Shown here piece by piece: positions 1 to 10,956 of a stretch of 64,000 nt of DNA. Each line of letters opens with the position of its first letter. Within the stretch, counting starts at the first letter, position 1. This DNA comes from Agapanthus africanus (taxonomy: Eukaryota; Streptophyta; Magnoliopsida; Asparagales; Amaryllidaceae). The stretch is from NCBI GenBank assembly GCA_030015575.1, contig JASDDO010000006.1, positions 202,559,632 through 202,623,631 of the forward strand, written 5' to 3'. The notes beneath the pieces are model-generated. The model was not told the DNA's origin. It searched no databases and saw nothing but the letters and a program-made list of their open reading frames with translations. Both the position numbers and the translations under genes were made by a program.

Positions 1-158
1 AAACTTTATGGACTGTGAAGTCCTTAAACTCATAGACTATGATGTCTTTAAACTTTACAGACTATGACGTCTTTAAACTATGGACTATGATGTCCTTAAA
101 CTTCATGGACTATGATGTCCTTAAACTTCTGGACCGCAATGTCCCTAAACTAAAACAA
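1..158. repeat. Short tandem repeat, about 25 bp unit, six copies
   Basis: Six consecutive units have the pattern AAACTT-n-GGACTATGATGTCC-TT. The unit length is 23-26 bp and each unit contains the small inverted repeat GGAC...GTCC or a near variant (AGACTATGATGTCT). The array lies near the expected 3' end of the LARD-C LTR (minus sense). I do not see it in LARD-A or LARD-B. Confidence 0.8.
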
Positions 159-1218
159 TAGAGCCCAAACGCTCTTTTGTTGGATCCAAATGATCCTGTT
201 AAGTAGATCTTAGTCTAAAATTAGACTAACGTATCCTTAACAAACGTTTAAGTTGATCTTAATCCTAAATGAGAACTAACGATCCTTAAATCCAACCCAG
301 ACCCAAATCTAAGAAAATACGGATTTGGAATAATCCACGCCCTACGGGCGACAACATAAATTAGTCTCCGTATACAATCCACGGGCAACCAAAAACAAAA
401 CAAACACACACGACACGAAGTGACCATCTGGAGAAGGAAAAGTGGTTACCGCGACGCGGGTAGCGTAATTAACTGCAGGAAAGAGCATCACCACAATAAA
501 AAAAACCCTCACAATGAGGGGGAATCTGACGAAGTCTGCTACATCGGCCGCATTCGTTTAAACCTTCGATACATGGTGCCATAAATCAACTTAGCATCTT
601 TGGAGAGGTGGATGGATAGCACCAAATAGTTTCTGCCCTCGAAATTCAGACCGGCCGTCCCAACGTCCCGGTCGCGCCTTTCGGCAGAGAACACCCATAA
701 CATCAAATCTCAAGACTACGTTGGTATCCTCCAGATATCCGCCGCGTCACTAATAACCGTTCGGTAGTGCTCCCCTGCCGGGCTCAACGCTATAATCCGC
801 GCCTATCTTGCCCCGGGGTACCGCACCGGGTCCACGATGCACCCACAGACGGTTCATCCTCCTCCTCGAATCGGGTGTATGATATCTCTCAAGAACCAAG
901 AAAACTCATGGTGGAAACCTCTCACATCATATCACGAGAAAACCGCAAATTTCTAACTTTTGAAATGAAAATCCTTGCGGTTTCTCCAAATCCAGAAATC
1001 TTATGGAAAATTCGAAATCCCAAACTCAAGAGTAAATAAACAATGAATTACCGGCATAAAGCCCCATAATATTGCATGATAAATGAATATATACATGCAC
1101 GGGTATATCTAAGTAAAGAATGCAATATCTAAACTAGCATAGTAACAACATATTGGAACTATCAGCTAGCAAGTTATATCAATGAAGTAATATTCTCTAA
1201 AGTGTACGTGTCATGGAA

Positions 1219-1283
1219 ATTACCGATGATGATGTGTGTGAGCCAGCAAGCAAGTGTTCGTAGACATACGCATCATCGGTAAT
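1219..1283 (-). other. Conserved LTR long-range stem (LARD-C copy)
   Basis: The arms ATTACCGATGATG (1219-1231) and CATCATCGGTAAT (1271-1283) are exact reverse complements, 13 bp, with a 39-nt loop. The same position of the LARD-B LTR has the same arms, and LARD-A has arms with a paired base change. The loop keeps a GCCGGCTCACACAC-like core in sense orientation in A and B; here it is GCTGGCTCACACAC. Confidence 0.8.
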
Positions 1284-2090
1284 GGTGCTGGTGTCCTGAC
1301 AACATGGGTTCATAATAACAACAGAAATCACAAGTATAAGAATACAATGCGATAAGAACAACATGAATATATGGAAAAATATGTAGTAACCGCAACATAT
1401 AAGAATATACATTTATAAATACTAGTTATACAGTTTTGGCATTTGAAATAGCACGAATCGTGGTTTTTAGAAAATAGGGGCTATGGTGTTTTTAAGAAAA
1501 GGTACGTCCTTTGAAAAATCCGTAATATCCCTCGGGTTTTCTTTTGAAAATACTCACGATTCGTTAGTTTCTCAAGATAAGTATGACTCGATCCTTGTCC
1601 AACCTCTTCCTAATCAACTAAAAGACTAAACTAAAGAACTAGTTGAAAGGGTAAGAAATCCACCTAAATTCCGAGTCGATATATCTAGTACTCGGTGATC
1701 CTGCCTCAATAGCGTCACGTACGGTAAAATATATAATATGGCATCCTTGAATCAAGAGTGCGGATCAATCATCATATTTATATCTCGTACGGTAAAATCT
1801 ATCGTATGGCATCCCGGAAATCGAGGTATGGGTCAAATATCACATATAACTCATTATTCGTATGGTATCATCATCATAATACCCTGAATTAGGGGTACCG
1901 TTCTAAAGTCTAGAACATACCAATATCATCAAACATATATCCTCATGTGTATAAAAACACATCGCCCAACGATCCACTATAATATCATGTCGTATATCAT
2001 ATCACGACCCAATCACATATCACAATCTCACGGCATCATACCCGATCATATCGACTCACCTCCAAGTATCACATACTATCATCATCACCC

Positions 2091-2129
2091 GTGTGTGTGT
2101 GTGTGTGTGTGTGTACACACCAACGCATC

Positions 2130-2173
<44 letters not shown>
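2091..2173. repeat. (GT)n / (AC)n microsatellite pair
   Basis: A (GT)12 run at 2091-2114 is followed by an (AC)n run at about 2133-2173, then AT-rich steps. The two are inverted complements and could pair across about 18 nt. LARD-B has CA- and AT-repeat-rich sequence at the equivalent LTR position (38570-38640), so this is a repeat-prone site of the LTR. Confidence 0.9.
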
Positions 2174-2181
<8 letters not shown>

Positions 2182-2352
2182 CATATAGACATATACACCC
2201 ATAATCATGTCACGTGTGCGTGTGTGTATGTGTCAACTTTTACTCTAGGGTTTCGCAACTAAGAAACTAAACTAAAAGCGCTTTCTTGCTAAGCATTCAC
2301 GTCTCAATAAAATACATATATAAATATATATATATAATATTCGCATCCTACC

Positions 2353-2401
2353 CTACAAAAGTGCGGGGGTTCTATACGCTATCCTCCCGACTTCCCTGTA
2401 G
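2353..2401 (-). other. Conserved stem after splice-like donor (LARD-C copy)
   Basis: In minus-strand sense, CTACA (complement of 2397-2401) pairs with TGTAG (complement of 2353-2357) around a block with a GGG run and a CCCCC run. LARD-A and LARD-B carry CTACG/CGTAG at the same place, so the closing pair differs but pairing is kept. Confidence 0.55.
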
Positions 2402-2417
2402 ATATACATCTACTCAC

Positions 2418-2487
2418 CTTGATCCTTTCTTGCTAAAGTCGATGTCGCCATTCTCTTCCTCGTCGTCCGAAGTCCATGTGAAGGTGC
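2418..2487 (-). other. Exon-like cassette in LTR (LARD-C copy, 70 nt)
   Basis: In minus-strand sense a 70-nt block is preceded by a T-rich tract ending TATGTAG and followed by GTGAGTAG, the consensus form of a plant 5' splice site. One frame reads TWTSDDEEENGDIDF. The LARD-B cassette of the same length reads TWTAGDEEEDGDTVF. Several differences between them are third-position synonymous. Function unknown; splicing is inferred from borders only. Confidence 0.35.
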
Positions 2488-3230
2488 CTACATATATAAA
2501 CACATAGCATCGTAAATGGAAATCACGCACGATAACCAAGACGGCACACGAATCACACATAGGTTAAAACCTATGGTCTACGCATGCAAGAAAAACCAAA
2601 CAACTCCCGATATCGACGAACAAACGTTAAGTGACCGAGACAAAACGAAATATCCAAAGTTTCAAGTCATTTAAAAGTCACACCACAAAATAGAAACTTA
2701 AGAAAAGGGTTTCAGATTTAGTCTTAGGTAAAATTAGGCTAAACAAGCAATACAGTGGGGTAGTATATGGGGTATGTAAGCTACATAACCAATTCTAACA
2801 ACAAAACCCACAGATGACCCGGTGAGATCATCCCCAAATCCGGCCTGCTCGGCCCTGGTTGCTCTGTTTGGGCTCGTATTCTCAGGGTGGTCTTCTAGTG
2901 TCAAGTCTATGTCAATAGAGATGCTAGTTTTTCCTGTAAAGGTCTCAGGTCACTCCAGATTCCCTGTAGTCCACAATTATTCACAAAACCGATATTGGAA
3001 AGTAATAAAGTCTAAATCTTGGGTTTTATCTCAGTTTTAGTCTATAAGATTAACACTACCGAGGTTTAAGGTCACTACAAAATCTCAATTGCGCCATCTC
3101 ATTTCAAATCAAACCCTAACCTCAACTTTGAATTTTCAACGGTCACAAAACGACACTTAACAATTCTAAACTGCACTAAGATGCTAGAGAAACTAAAAAC
3201 TGAACTAAGGACATGGGATTTACCTCATTT

Positions 3231-3258
3231 GGCAACTCAAGAATTTTCTTGAGTTGCC
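3231..3258 (-). other. Perfect 13-bp hairpin before a splice-like donor (LARD-C)
   Basis: GGCAACTCAAGAA and TTCTTGAGTTGCC pair exactly around a 2-nt loop. In minus sense the hairpin is followed within 10 nt by ATGAG/GTAAAT. LARD-A has a 12-bp version (42812-42837) followed by ATGAAG/GTAATT. It lies at the end of a small minus-strand reading frame (3220-3528) whose tail resembles that of 42655-42840. Confidence 0.7.
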
Positions 3259-3470
3259 ATAAGTGATCAAAATCCTAACTTTCTTGGTCCACCATGCTTG
3301 TAGTGAGCTTGTGCATGAATTTTGTGAAGAGGATGCAAGGTTTTGAGGTGGATTTGACGGTGTTGTGAGGAGGTAGAGGAGGTGGAGAGAGAGGGCAGCC
3401 ATGAGATGAGGAAGGAGAAGAAAATGAAGTGAGGAACAATGAGCCATGGTCCATGGAGACCCATCACCCT

Positions 3471-3489
3471 CTCTCTCTCTCTCTCTCAT
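3471..3489. repeat. (CT)n microsatellite
   Basis: A run of CT dinucleotides in the LARD-C LTR; in minus sense it is a GA tract just upstream of the leader. Comparable GA/CT-rich leader tracts occur near 42585-42600 in LARD-A. Confidence 0.85.
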
Positions 3490-3954
3490 TGCCATACCAC
3501 CTTGTCCCACTCTCAAAATATCTCTCATATTTCCTTTTCTTTTCTTTTATTTATCTTTTTCTTTTCATTTTATAAAACAATTGTAGAAAACCAAAATGAA
3601 GCCATGCACAAATGAAGACTTGAAATCATGTTTCGAAAAAATATAATAAGTATTTGCAACATGATTTGTTGCATGTCATGCACATATCATACTTAATGAA
3701 AAATTAGTAAACACTGATCGAGTTTAGAAATAATCCATACAAAATTAATTGTATAATAGCTCATCAAATGCCCAAATCACATAAATACCTTCAAGACTAA
3801 TAATTCTTATTAGTTCTCAAAATATTTTCCAAATTATCGGTATATAGCTATAACCTTTCGTTAAAACCAATTCTTGTACTTAATAATATTCCTGAAATTT
3901 ATTATTTAAATTATTTAAGTTCTAAAATAATATTTTATTTCTTGAAATATTACA

Positions 3955-6470
3955 GTTTTCCCCCCTTAAATAAATTCGGTCCCCGAATTTAAATTAAAAC
4001 TCCCCCAAATACTAAAACATTTCAGCAAAACACTCAAATCATCGGGTTCCGACATCATAAATACTTAAAACACATCTTAGCGCAATGCATGCGCATGAAA
4101 AACGAGTATATAACTCAAAATCAAAACTCTGTCAAGCATCACGCAATCATCGGAGTCATGGTGAAGATACCAATGTCAAAGTCCAATACGAAAACCAACA
4201 TTATATACATCAAAACTATAACATGCACATAGTACGCATCGTTGTAAACTTGTCAAAATATCTGAAAGGAAATGAATGCCAAACCTTTTTCAAGTCGCTG
4301 CGCGATACGCGTATCACGGCACAAGTAGCGGACGTTTATTGTAAGAAAAATAACTATATATATATCCATTGTTTCACATACACGTCCCGCCGTTTTGAAA
4401 ATAATTTAGAAGGGTTTCCTTTGTAAAATGTTTCGTGTCATCTCGGACACATAGGAAAAATATCGAGACTGTAGCTCCTTTTTGGAAATCCCTTCGATAA
4501 CTATCGATGCTTGCAAAAACATCCAGGTACTGTTCTCAGAACATCCCTGTTCGGTTACTAAATCAAATAGTAAATATCATAAAAACGTACTGATCAAAGG
4601 AAATCATACTCAATAGTATATGTAATAAATTCACGTGCGTCTGGTGCGCACAGAAATCGAAATCAATGAATGTGCCATACATGTGCACAGAAATAAAATC
4701 TAAGTGCAACGGGTGTGCACGAAAACACCTGTCAAGGGCAACGAGTGTGCCTGACAACAATATCAGGTGCATCTGATATGCACAAAGAATCCCGATTTAG
4801 TGCATCTGGTGTGCACCAAAATCGTATCAAGCGCGCCACGTATGCGCAAGAATCCAAATCAAGGGCACAAGGTGCACAAAAACAAATATCGAATATCACA
4901 ATCGAAATCGACGGTAAACAACATACCACAAACCAAATCAGGTATACCAGGGTATATAATCTCACAACTATGTGCATCAGCATGCACAAAATCGAATCCA
5001 AGTACTAAAAGTGCAAAAAAACTACACCTAAGGCTCAAGTCAAATCACATCCATACCATAGGCATGAAATCAAAATCAAACATCTCGAACGACATCAAAT
5101 CGAAATCGAGTGCAATTGTGGTGCACGAAAACTCAATCATGCAAATAAATTGCACAAAATACCGAAATCCAAAATAACGGACACGTGATATTCAAATCAC
5201 CAAGTCGCAAATCGTAAACACTGTCGTCGATATGTCTTTCCTTCAACCGAGAAGGTGTCGGTGCATCCAAAGCTAGCAGAGCAAGATACCTACTTGCCTC
5301 CTATTCATGGTCTGGCGCTTTGTGCCCTTAGGCTCTCGTCTCTCACTGCGGATTTCCAGTTACATAACTCATCGGCTCAACGCCCAATATGGACAATGAT
5401 GACGGAAACAATTCCGCTCTGGCACATCCTCTAATATCTCTGGCCACTATCGATGGTCACTCCGTCTGATGAGTGGTAATACGATCGATCCTGGGTCCAA
5501 GTCTTCTCCTTTAGTATTCCAGAAAGATTATGTCGGTGTCTCTACCAAATCTCATTCCTGCCGAACTACCCGTAAGTTATCACCCTTTACTAAATCCATT
5601 TCTTGTTCCGGAACAGTTGCATACTCATACGACTTCTTCTAAAAGATATATCCATATTCAACGCCTCTGCATGCGTATCACATCTCTGATGTCAACGGAG
5701 TGGAACGTCATCTCAAGATCTCATACGAACCTCTTACTCCACCTTTCTCTAATGTCGACTGATTCAGACTCGTCTCTTCGTAGCTATAAGGACTGCACTA
5801 CAAACGACAATACTCATATCTAGAGTCTCCCTTCTGAAACTACGAACATCGACAGCTCAATATCTTGTGGTAGGTATCTGGCCAACTACGCCCTCGGAAA
5901 CTCTTCCAATTCGTCGGAGGAATACACTTCATTCATCCGTTTTCTATCGACTCTCAACGTGCCTGTGTGAAGTCTTCTCTAGCTGAAATCAATCAATCTG
6001 ATGACCTCGCATCGGAGTATGCAAATGAACCACATGTCTTAGTCATTCATCCAAGGGTGACTACCGATATTCTATCATATCCCTAAGTACAAACTCGTGC
6101 TGTAATAGCTTCAAACATCTGGGGCGATATCTTGTCAGTCGCAGCAACAACTGGCTCATTCGTCCGCACGCTAAACAATGCCTCAATCCTCAAGAATAGA
6201 CGATACATTAACCGTCATCACATTCCAGCCGGCCTCTAGCAGTGGCCCAATTCTCTGGTGCTGATCTGAACGTTTGAGAAATCTTAGTAAAAACAATCCA
6301 TCAAAACGCTCATGTCGCGAAAACACACTAAAACGAAATATCTATGCAATCGTTGTCACCGGAATTACACCATGGTCAGTCCTTGTCTATGACAAGCTCA
6401 TGCTGACAGCAACTCTAGCCGCAGCTCTCTCTCTCTCTCTGCTCGTGTAACCGAGGTAATAGAAACCATA
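3955..6470 (-). other. LARD-C internal region, 3' portion, non-coding
   Basis: In minus sense this follows the order of the LARD-A internal region. Segments at 5230-6150 match the 47180-47880 stretch. The part at 5160-5220 matches the lead-in to the repeat field (TATCACGTGTCC... and GGATTTCGGTATTTTG motifs). The GTGCAC field and pre-LTR motif follow. Reading frames are short and broken and no protein family is recognisable. No initiator-Met primer site is visible, so the 5' part is missing. Confidence 0.65.
4630..5160 (-). repeat. GTGCAC-type degenerate repeat field (LARD-C)
   Basis: More than ten copies of GTGCAC/TGTGCA-like words occur in pairs about 10-15 nt apart (for example GTGCATCTGGTGTGCAC), recurring every 35-45 bp and separated by AATCGAAATC-like spacers. 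The same design occurs at the same place in LARD-A (49120-49590) and LARD-B (61827-62040). Confidence 0.75.
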
Positions 6471-6491
6471 AACCGATATCGATGAGGATAG

Positions 6492-6729
6492 TGTTAGTTA
6501 TATGTATGCCCCAGAGGCCATTACTGTACATGTGATATATATTGTAGTGGACGCTTGGACATATATAGGGATGACTTTCTTGCTCGGCATGATAGTATGC
6601 TATCTGGTTGCACTTTATCTTAACATGTACACTTATTATTCTCTATTACATGTTGATAAAGACATTAGGATGAGTACTTGACTACCAGGATTATGATGCA
6701 GATCATACTAGTGGGGAATTGGTAGTCGG
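6492..6729 (+). mobile_element. Truncated Copia-type LTR start
   Basis: The sequence starts TGTTAGTTATATG, like a Copia LTR. It shares the 19-nt word GATAGTATGCTATCTGGTT (6591-6609) with the minus-strand Copia LTRs at 13357-32292. The word begins 99 nt after the putative LTR start here and exactly 99 nt from the LTR start there (32292 to 32193). The fragment stops at 6729 where the Athila element begins, so its remainder should lie beyond the Athila 3' end. Whether it is a solo LTR, 5' LTR or 3' LTR cannot be told. Confidence 0.55.
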
Positions 6730-7127
6730 TGATCAGTCGAAAATACTGCATCTTTAAATCGGCAATTTCCTTATCATTTGCACTCATCTAGAAGTGTTCG
6801 GCATTCATATAACACATATTACCAAAACAGTCATTAAATATCAGATTCCATGTGTTAGACTTTAATACCGGCACTATAAAGGAAATTGACTGCATTTCAT
6901 AGCATGGCATCATTCCTATATATCGCAGCTTGTGTTTCGAAGTCTGTGCAGGACATTACAGAAGATCGGTAAAATTTACAAATGAAGACTGTTAAAAAGA
7001 CGCCAACTCATGGATTTGGAATCTGGGAATGATCTAAAAAGAATTAAGAGATTCAACATATCAGAATGTACATTCAAAGACAGAACAAAGCAGCTGAAGG
7101 AGAATGAAGCCCTAGCTCAACCACTCG

Positions 7128-7173
7128 GCCGCGGAACCGCCGCCGGAGCCTCCTTGCGCCGCGGTTCCGCGGC
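7128..7173 (+). other. GC-rich 13-bp hairpin in LTR U3
   Basis: GCCGCGGAACCGC (7128-7140) and GCGGTTCCGCGGC (7161-7173) are exact reverse complements with a 20-nt loop. The 3' LTR keeps both arms intact at 36052-36064 and 36085-36097, although the loop has changed. Confidence 0.8.
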
Positions 7174-7490
7174 GGCTATGACACATCAGCTCCCTTGCTT
7201 CAGCTCAGCCTTCTTCTGTTTGGTCCTACACCTCATAAAGCCACTACAAATTCCAGAGGGATCTCGAAACTTCTGCCAGTTCAGTAAACCTAGGGTTTCC
7301 TAACTAAACACTACTAGCTTCCTCAACAAGCTTCACTTAAACTCTATTAAGGACATAGAACCTTCCCCTAACCTCCTAGCTTAGGGTAGAAGCTAATCCC
7401 CTAACTAACTACTTCTAGAAGCCTCTTTCTCTAACTAACTTTTGGAGGGAAAACTCAAATTTGAATTCCTAGACCTAGGGTTTGGAAAAC

Positions 7491-7500
7491 CTATAAATAG
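7491..7500 (+). promoter_or_regulatory. LTR TATA box
   Basis: CTATAAATAG lies about 760 bp into the LTR and is followed by CACTTGTTGAAGG-type leader sequence. The copy in the 3' LTR at 36415-36424 is identical. This is a textbook plant TATA box and marks the probable U3/R boundary region. Confidence 0.7.
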
Positions 7501-8628
7501 ACCCCTAGGCTCACTTGTTGAAGGTTGTTCAATCTTTGGTTGCTCATTGTTGGCTAAATTCTAGTTCAATCTTCATCTTCCCCAATTTCCACCAACAAGT
7601 CTAGTGACAAGACTAGTGTCAAAACCCTAACCCTAATCCAATCCAAAATCAAGAAACCTCAAGATCCTTTGAATGCAAGCCAAGCAAGTCTTCGAGATCC
7701 TTTAGAAGCGGAACCAGACTTCAACGGAGCACGAGATCCAAGCGATCTAAGACTCAAGGAGCCGAGCGATGCTAGATTCGACGAGCGAAGTTCCATCCTC
7801 TTGGAATTCTTGAGAATTGTAACTACTTGTTGATGTAATAAAGGTGAAGATTCTTTAAACTTGTTTACATTTCAATTCGAGCATTATGCTTAAATTTCAA
7901 TTCTTGAATATATTCTTTGTGATGATGCTTGAATAAAACTCCGCTCGTGGAGGAATCAAAACGACTGTAGAATGATGATGTTGATAAATCTTTAAACGAT
8001 TTCTTAAGTCTTAAAACAATTGTAAATTCTTGAAAATTGATTGATCGATGATCTAGATCGATGTGAATGCGTTCTTGATTCCTTTCGCCCGATCTAGAGA
8101 TCAACAATTGATCATTCGACTTTCAAGAAGCTATCTAGTGAATGTGATTCATCGAAAGGACAAAGGATAGGATGAGGAACCCCAATTCTTCGTAATATCC
8201 TTGATCCTCGATGAATTCTACATCGATTTGGCATCAATTTGTTAATAGATAATAAATCGTGATCATGAATCTTCTTCACATTTACAACCGAATCGATTCC
8301 TACGAGCTTTACTTCAAATCTTGAACCCTAAATTGATTGGAATTCTATCGACACTTGATTCTCGATGTTTATCATTTTCTTGATTCTTGATTAGAATAGT
8401 GATACTTGAAACTCATCGATAAAAATCTTGAATCATGTTTTCTTTTCCTTTCTATTAAATTTTCAATTCGAACAAATCAAAATACGAACGAATCACACAA
8501 TCCCTGTGGACGATCTGCACTTACTAACGCGCTACATCCGACACCGTTATTAATTGCGGTCAAATATTTTTGGTTGTGAATTCTATACATTTTCTACTTA
8601 CACGAACCGAGAATTTCATTCAATCAAA

Positions 8629-8649
8629 TGGCGCCATTGCCGGGGATCG
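8629..8649 (+). other. Primer-binding site, tRNA-Asp type
   Basis: TGGCGCCATTGCCGGGGA continues with TCG and is complementary to the 3' end of plant tRNA-Asp (GTC) with one mismatch (A for G at position 8). It begins two bases after the LTR end. tRNA-Asp priming is known for Athila-type elements. Confidence 0.85.
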
Positions 8650-9744
8650 CGCGCTAATTCGTTCTATATTGAAATTTGAATAGAAAGATTTATTCCATTA
8701 CAATTTTGTGATCAAAATTCGCACAAAACACTAAACGTTTTGTTGTGGTTCATTGCAAAGAGATCTGGAGCTTGCTGTGCAATTGAATTTTTTTTTGGAA
8801 ATTTCCAGAGAGCTGGAGGAATCAACAGCAAGCTGCTGTTGAATTTTGGAGCACTGAACAGTACCTACGACCGCGGTTACGCGGCATTAACCCCATCTTG
8901 CGGCGGTTCCACGGCTAGGTGAAGGCCCGTCTGTAAAAAAATTCCACAGTAAGCCTCTATCTTTCTTATCTCCTTCTTAAATCTGCTCCAATTAACATTT
9001 TGTGCGGGTTTCTTCGCAAAAATCGCAGCGCTGCACAAAAAGCAAAATTAAATTGTGCTTGTTTTGATTTTTATGGTTGTTTGCATAATTAATACGGACA
9101 TTAAGGGGCAAAGACCAAATCCAGATTAGGTGGGGAGTTCATTACCCTTCCTAAGCCCCGAAAATCGCAAAATTTGCATCCGCATTTACCCCAATTAACT
9201 AAAAGAAATCTAGAGATGACTCTAAGGACCGTCGCGCTCACTTAGGAAAGAAGAAGGCCGTGGGTAATTCATTGCTTATCCGCGTTTCTCTTGTGGTGTC
9301 GAAGGCAAGTGTGTCGAAGGCTAGTGGTAACTTAATTAGGCCCACTACTTACGTAGTGGAGAACCTCCCACTTACCTGACACTTAACTGGCCACAGGAGA
9401 GACAATGAAGCAGTGGAGGATTTATCCTGCGTCTTGTCTTCTGGCAGTTAGGAGCGGTCTACATATTTGACCTAGGCGACCCCTAGAATTAGGGTTTTGT
9501 GTGTTGCATTTGTTGTGTTGCATCATATTTTCAAAAATCCGTCCAATTTTCAAAACAAACACCGCATTCATTCATTCATTACCCTTAATTATAAGTCAAC
9601 GCTGCCACTTGTACTAACCCTTTTTAGTGCAAGATAGGCTGGACACGGGATTCTAGTGCCCGTTTAGTCCGCGTACCATTTATCGACTCCGAAGTCGGTA
9701 TTTCTCCATTTACCTCTTCTTTACCCACTACCACACCCACATCG
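8650..9744 (+). other. Athila-like untranslated leader
   Basis: About 1.1 kb between the primer site and the gag start holds only short, unrelated reading frames. A long 5' leader before gag is usual in the Athila/Tat branch. It presumably held the packaging signal; I cannot pick it out. Confidence 0.6.
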
Positions 9745-10476
9745 ATGGATCCGCCTCCATCGAACTTCTTTAACACTAATCTGCCGCCGTCCGTTGGTGC
9801 GCAGAATCCACCCCGCATCTCTCTCCAAGAGAGGTGCTATCGACTGCGAGGTCCTCTTTCGACCTGCTTATCCATTCCCCCAGCCAACGGGGATAATTTT
9901 GAAATTAAACCCCAATACATCAACCTTTTACCCAAATTCCACGGACTCGAGACTGAGGACGCTTACGTTTTCATTACCAAATTTGAAAACATATGCGCAA
10001 TGATGGGTACGTCACAACTTTCAGTGGATACTATGCGTCTACGACTTCTTCCATTTACTTTGTGCGATATGGCCGAGAAGTGGCTATATAGCACTACCGC
10101 ACACTCTATTACGAATTGGGAAGAATTCGTCGCGGCATTCCTTAAGAAATTTTACCCAATGCAAAAGACAGCTCGAATCCGTAGCGAACTGAATCAATTT
10201 ACCCAGCTTCCGACTGAACCATTCTTTAAATGCTTTGAACGTTTCAAGGGTCTATTGATTCGATGTCCTCATCACGGCATCCCGAGATGGGATCTTTGCC
10301 GAATCATTTATGAGGGCATTAACCTAAACACTAAACAGAACCTTGAAAACATGTTTCAAGGTACCTTTATGACCAAGGATGATGGGGAAGCGTGGAAATT
10401 TTTAGAAGAGTTCGCTGAAAAATCACTACAGTGGGAGAGTGGAACCCAACCATGGAATAGGGGTGGCGTACACTAA
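9745..10476 (+). pseudogene. gag: gag, N-terminal and capsid part (broken)
   Basis: Opens MDPPPSNFFNTNLPP and runs 243 residues to a TAA. Residues about 60-200 show the retrotransposon Gag capsid fold signature: a KFHGLETEDAYVFITKFE segment, then MAEKWLYS, W-EEF-AAFLKKFYP and F-KCFERFKGLL. Gag forms the particle that packages element RNA. The frame continues in the same phase through a TGA at 10498 into the 10507-10920 segment, so the TAA and TGA are inactivating point changes. The start was chosen because the methionine lies directly after the leader and the frame is open from there. Confidence 0.8.
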
Positions 10477-10506
10477 ATAGATGTGTCCATAGGTGTTTGA
10501 CCTGAG

Positions 10507-10920
10507 ATGGCATCAATGCAAAAGAAGCTCGACGCTATAGAACACAAATTTTCAGCAGCCTCCCTAAACCCAATGTCGCTCCCCAAAACTGTATGTGGCT
10601 GCTGTTCTGATCTGTCTCACTTAACGGAAGAATGTCCATTAAACTCTGCGTTTCAAGGTCACGAGCATACAAATGCCGCATTTCAAAGACCAAAAAACGA
10701 TCTATATTCTTCCACGTACAATCAGGGTTGGAGGAATCACCCGAATTTTGCTTGGAACCAACAACAACAATCTCATCAAAACACGGTTCCAAGCCAAAAT
10801 AATTTTCAAAGGGCTCTTCCACCACAACAGCAACCACTTCAACTCACTCAGCACCCTTACCAGTCACAAAATTTCCAAAACCAGGTCAACACTCCTGCAC
10901 AGTCTAATCCTATGCAGTAG
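10507..10920 (+). pseudogene. gag: gag, nucleocapsid part (broken)
   Basis: Same phase as the upstream gag segment. It opens with a helical MASMQKKLDAIEHKF segment, then a CCHC zinc knuckle (CGCC-SDLS-H-LTEE-C, spacing C-x2-C-x4-H-x4-C), then a glutamine- and asparagine-rich tail. The knuckle binds element RNA in the particle. The frame ends at TAG 10918 where a CAG glutamine would fit the Q-rich context, and stays open in the same phase after it, so this is another nonsense change rather than the natural gag end. Confidence 0.75.
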
Positions 10921-10956
10921 ACCGGTTCTGACGAGTTCTCTCAATTCACTCAAACC

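Larger units (their letters stand above)
1..3954 (-). repeat. LARD-C 3' LTR (truncated by window edge)
   Basis: On the minus strand the LTR begins TGTAATATTTC at 3954, immediately after a G-rich purine tract (complement of 3955-3967). The other LARD LTRs begin TGTAAC, so the boundary is consistent. At least 3.95 kb of LTR is present and its end lies before base 1. LTR position is also supported by the ordered match of sub-modules (leader, exon-like cassette, stems) to LARD-B at 36559-41052. Confidence 0.75.
1..6470 (-). mobile_element. LARD-C: 3' part of a large non-coding LTR retrotransposon
   Basis: Read on the minus strand, this is the 3' portion of an element related to LARD-A and LARD-B further along. 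The internal region runs from about 6470 down to 3955 and the 3' LTR from 3954 to beyond the window start. Landmarks shared with the others: the pre-LTR motif TTCGGGGACCGAATT next to a purine-rich tract (around 3960-3985), the GTGCAC repeat field (4630-5160), an internal stretch at 5640-5890 matching 47640-47880, the exon-like cassette at 2418-2487 and the long-range stem at 1219-1283. No gag or pol is recognisable. The PBS end is not seen; the internal region is interrupted or ends near 6470-6491. Confidence 0.75.
6730..8626 (+). repeat. Athila-like 5' LTR
   Basis: About 1.9 kb, with matching short termini TGAT...ATCA. The left end is fixed by comparison with the 3' LTR at 35655, the right end by the primer site two bases downstream. 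It contains a TATA box (7491) and a GC-rich hairpin (7128-7173). The first 0.9 kb matches 35655-36558 with scattered substitutions. Confidence 0.85.

Noticed and set aside
1945..2262. 105-residue frame across the GT/AC repeat
   Set aside because: Composed mainly of dinucleotide-repeat translation (CVCVC, THTHT).
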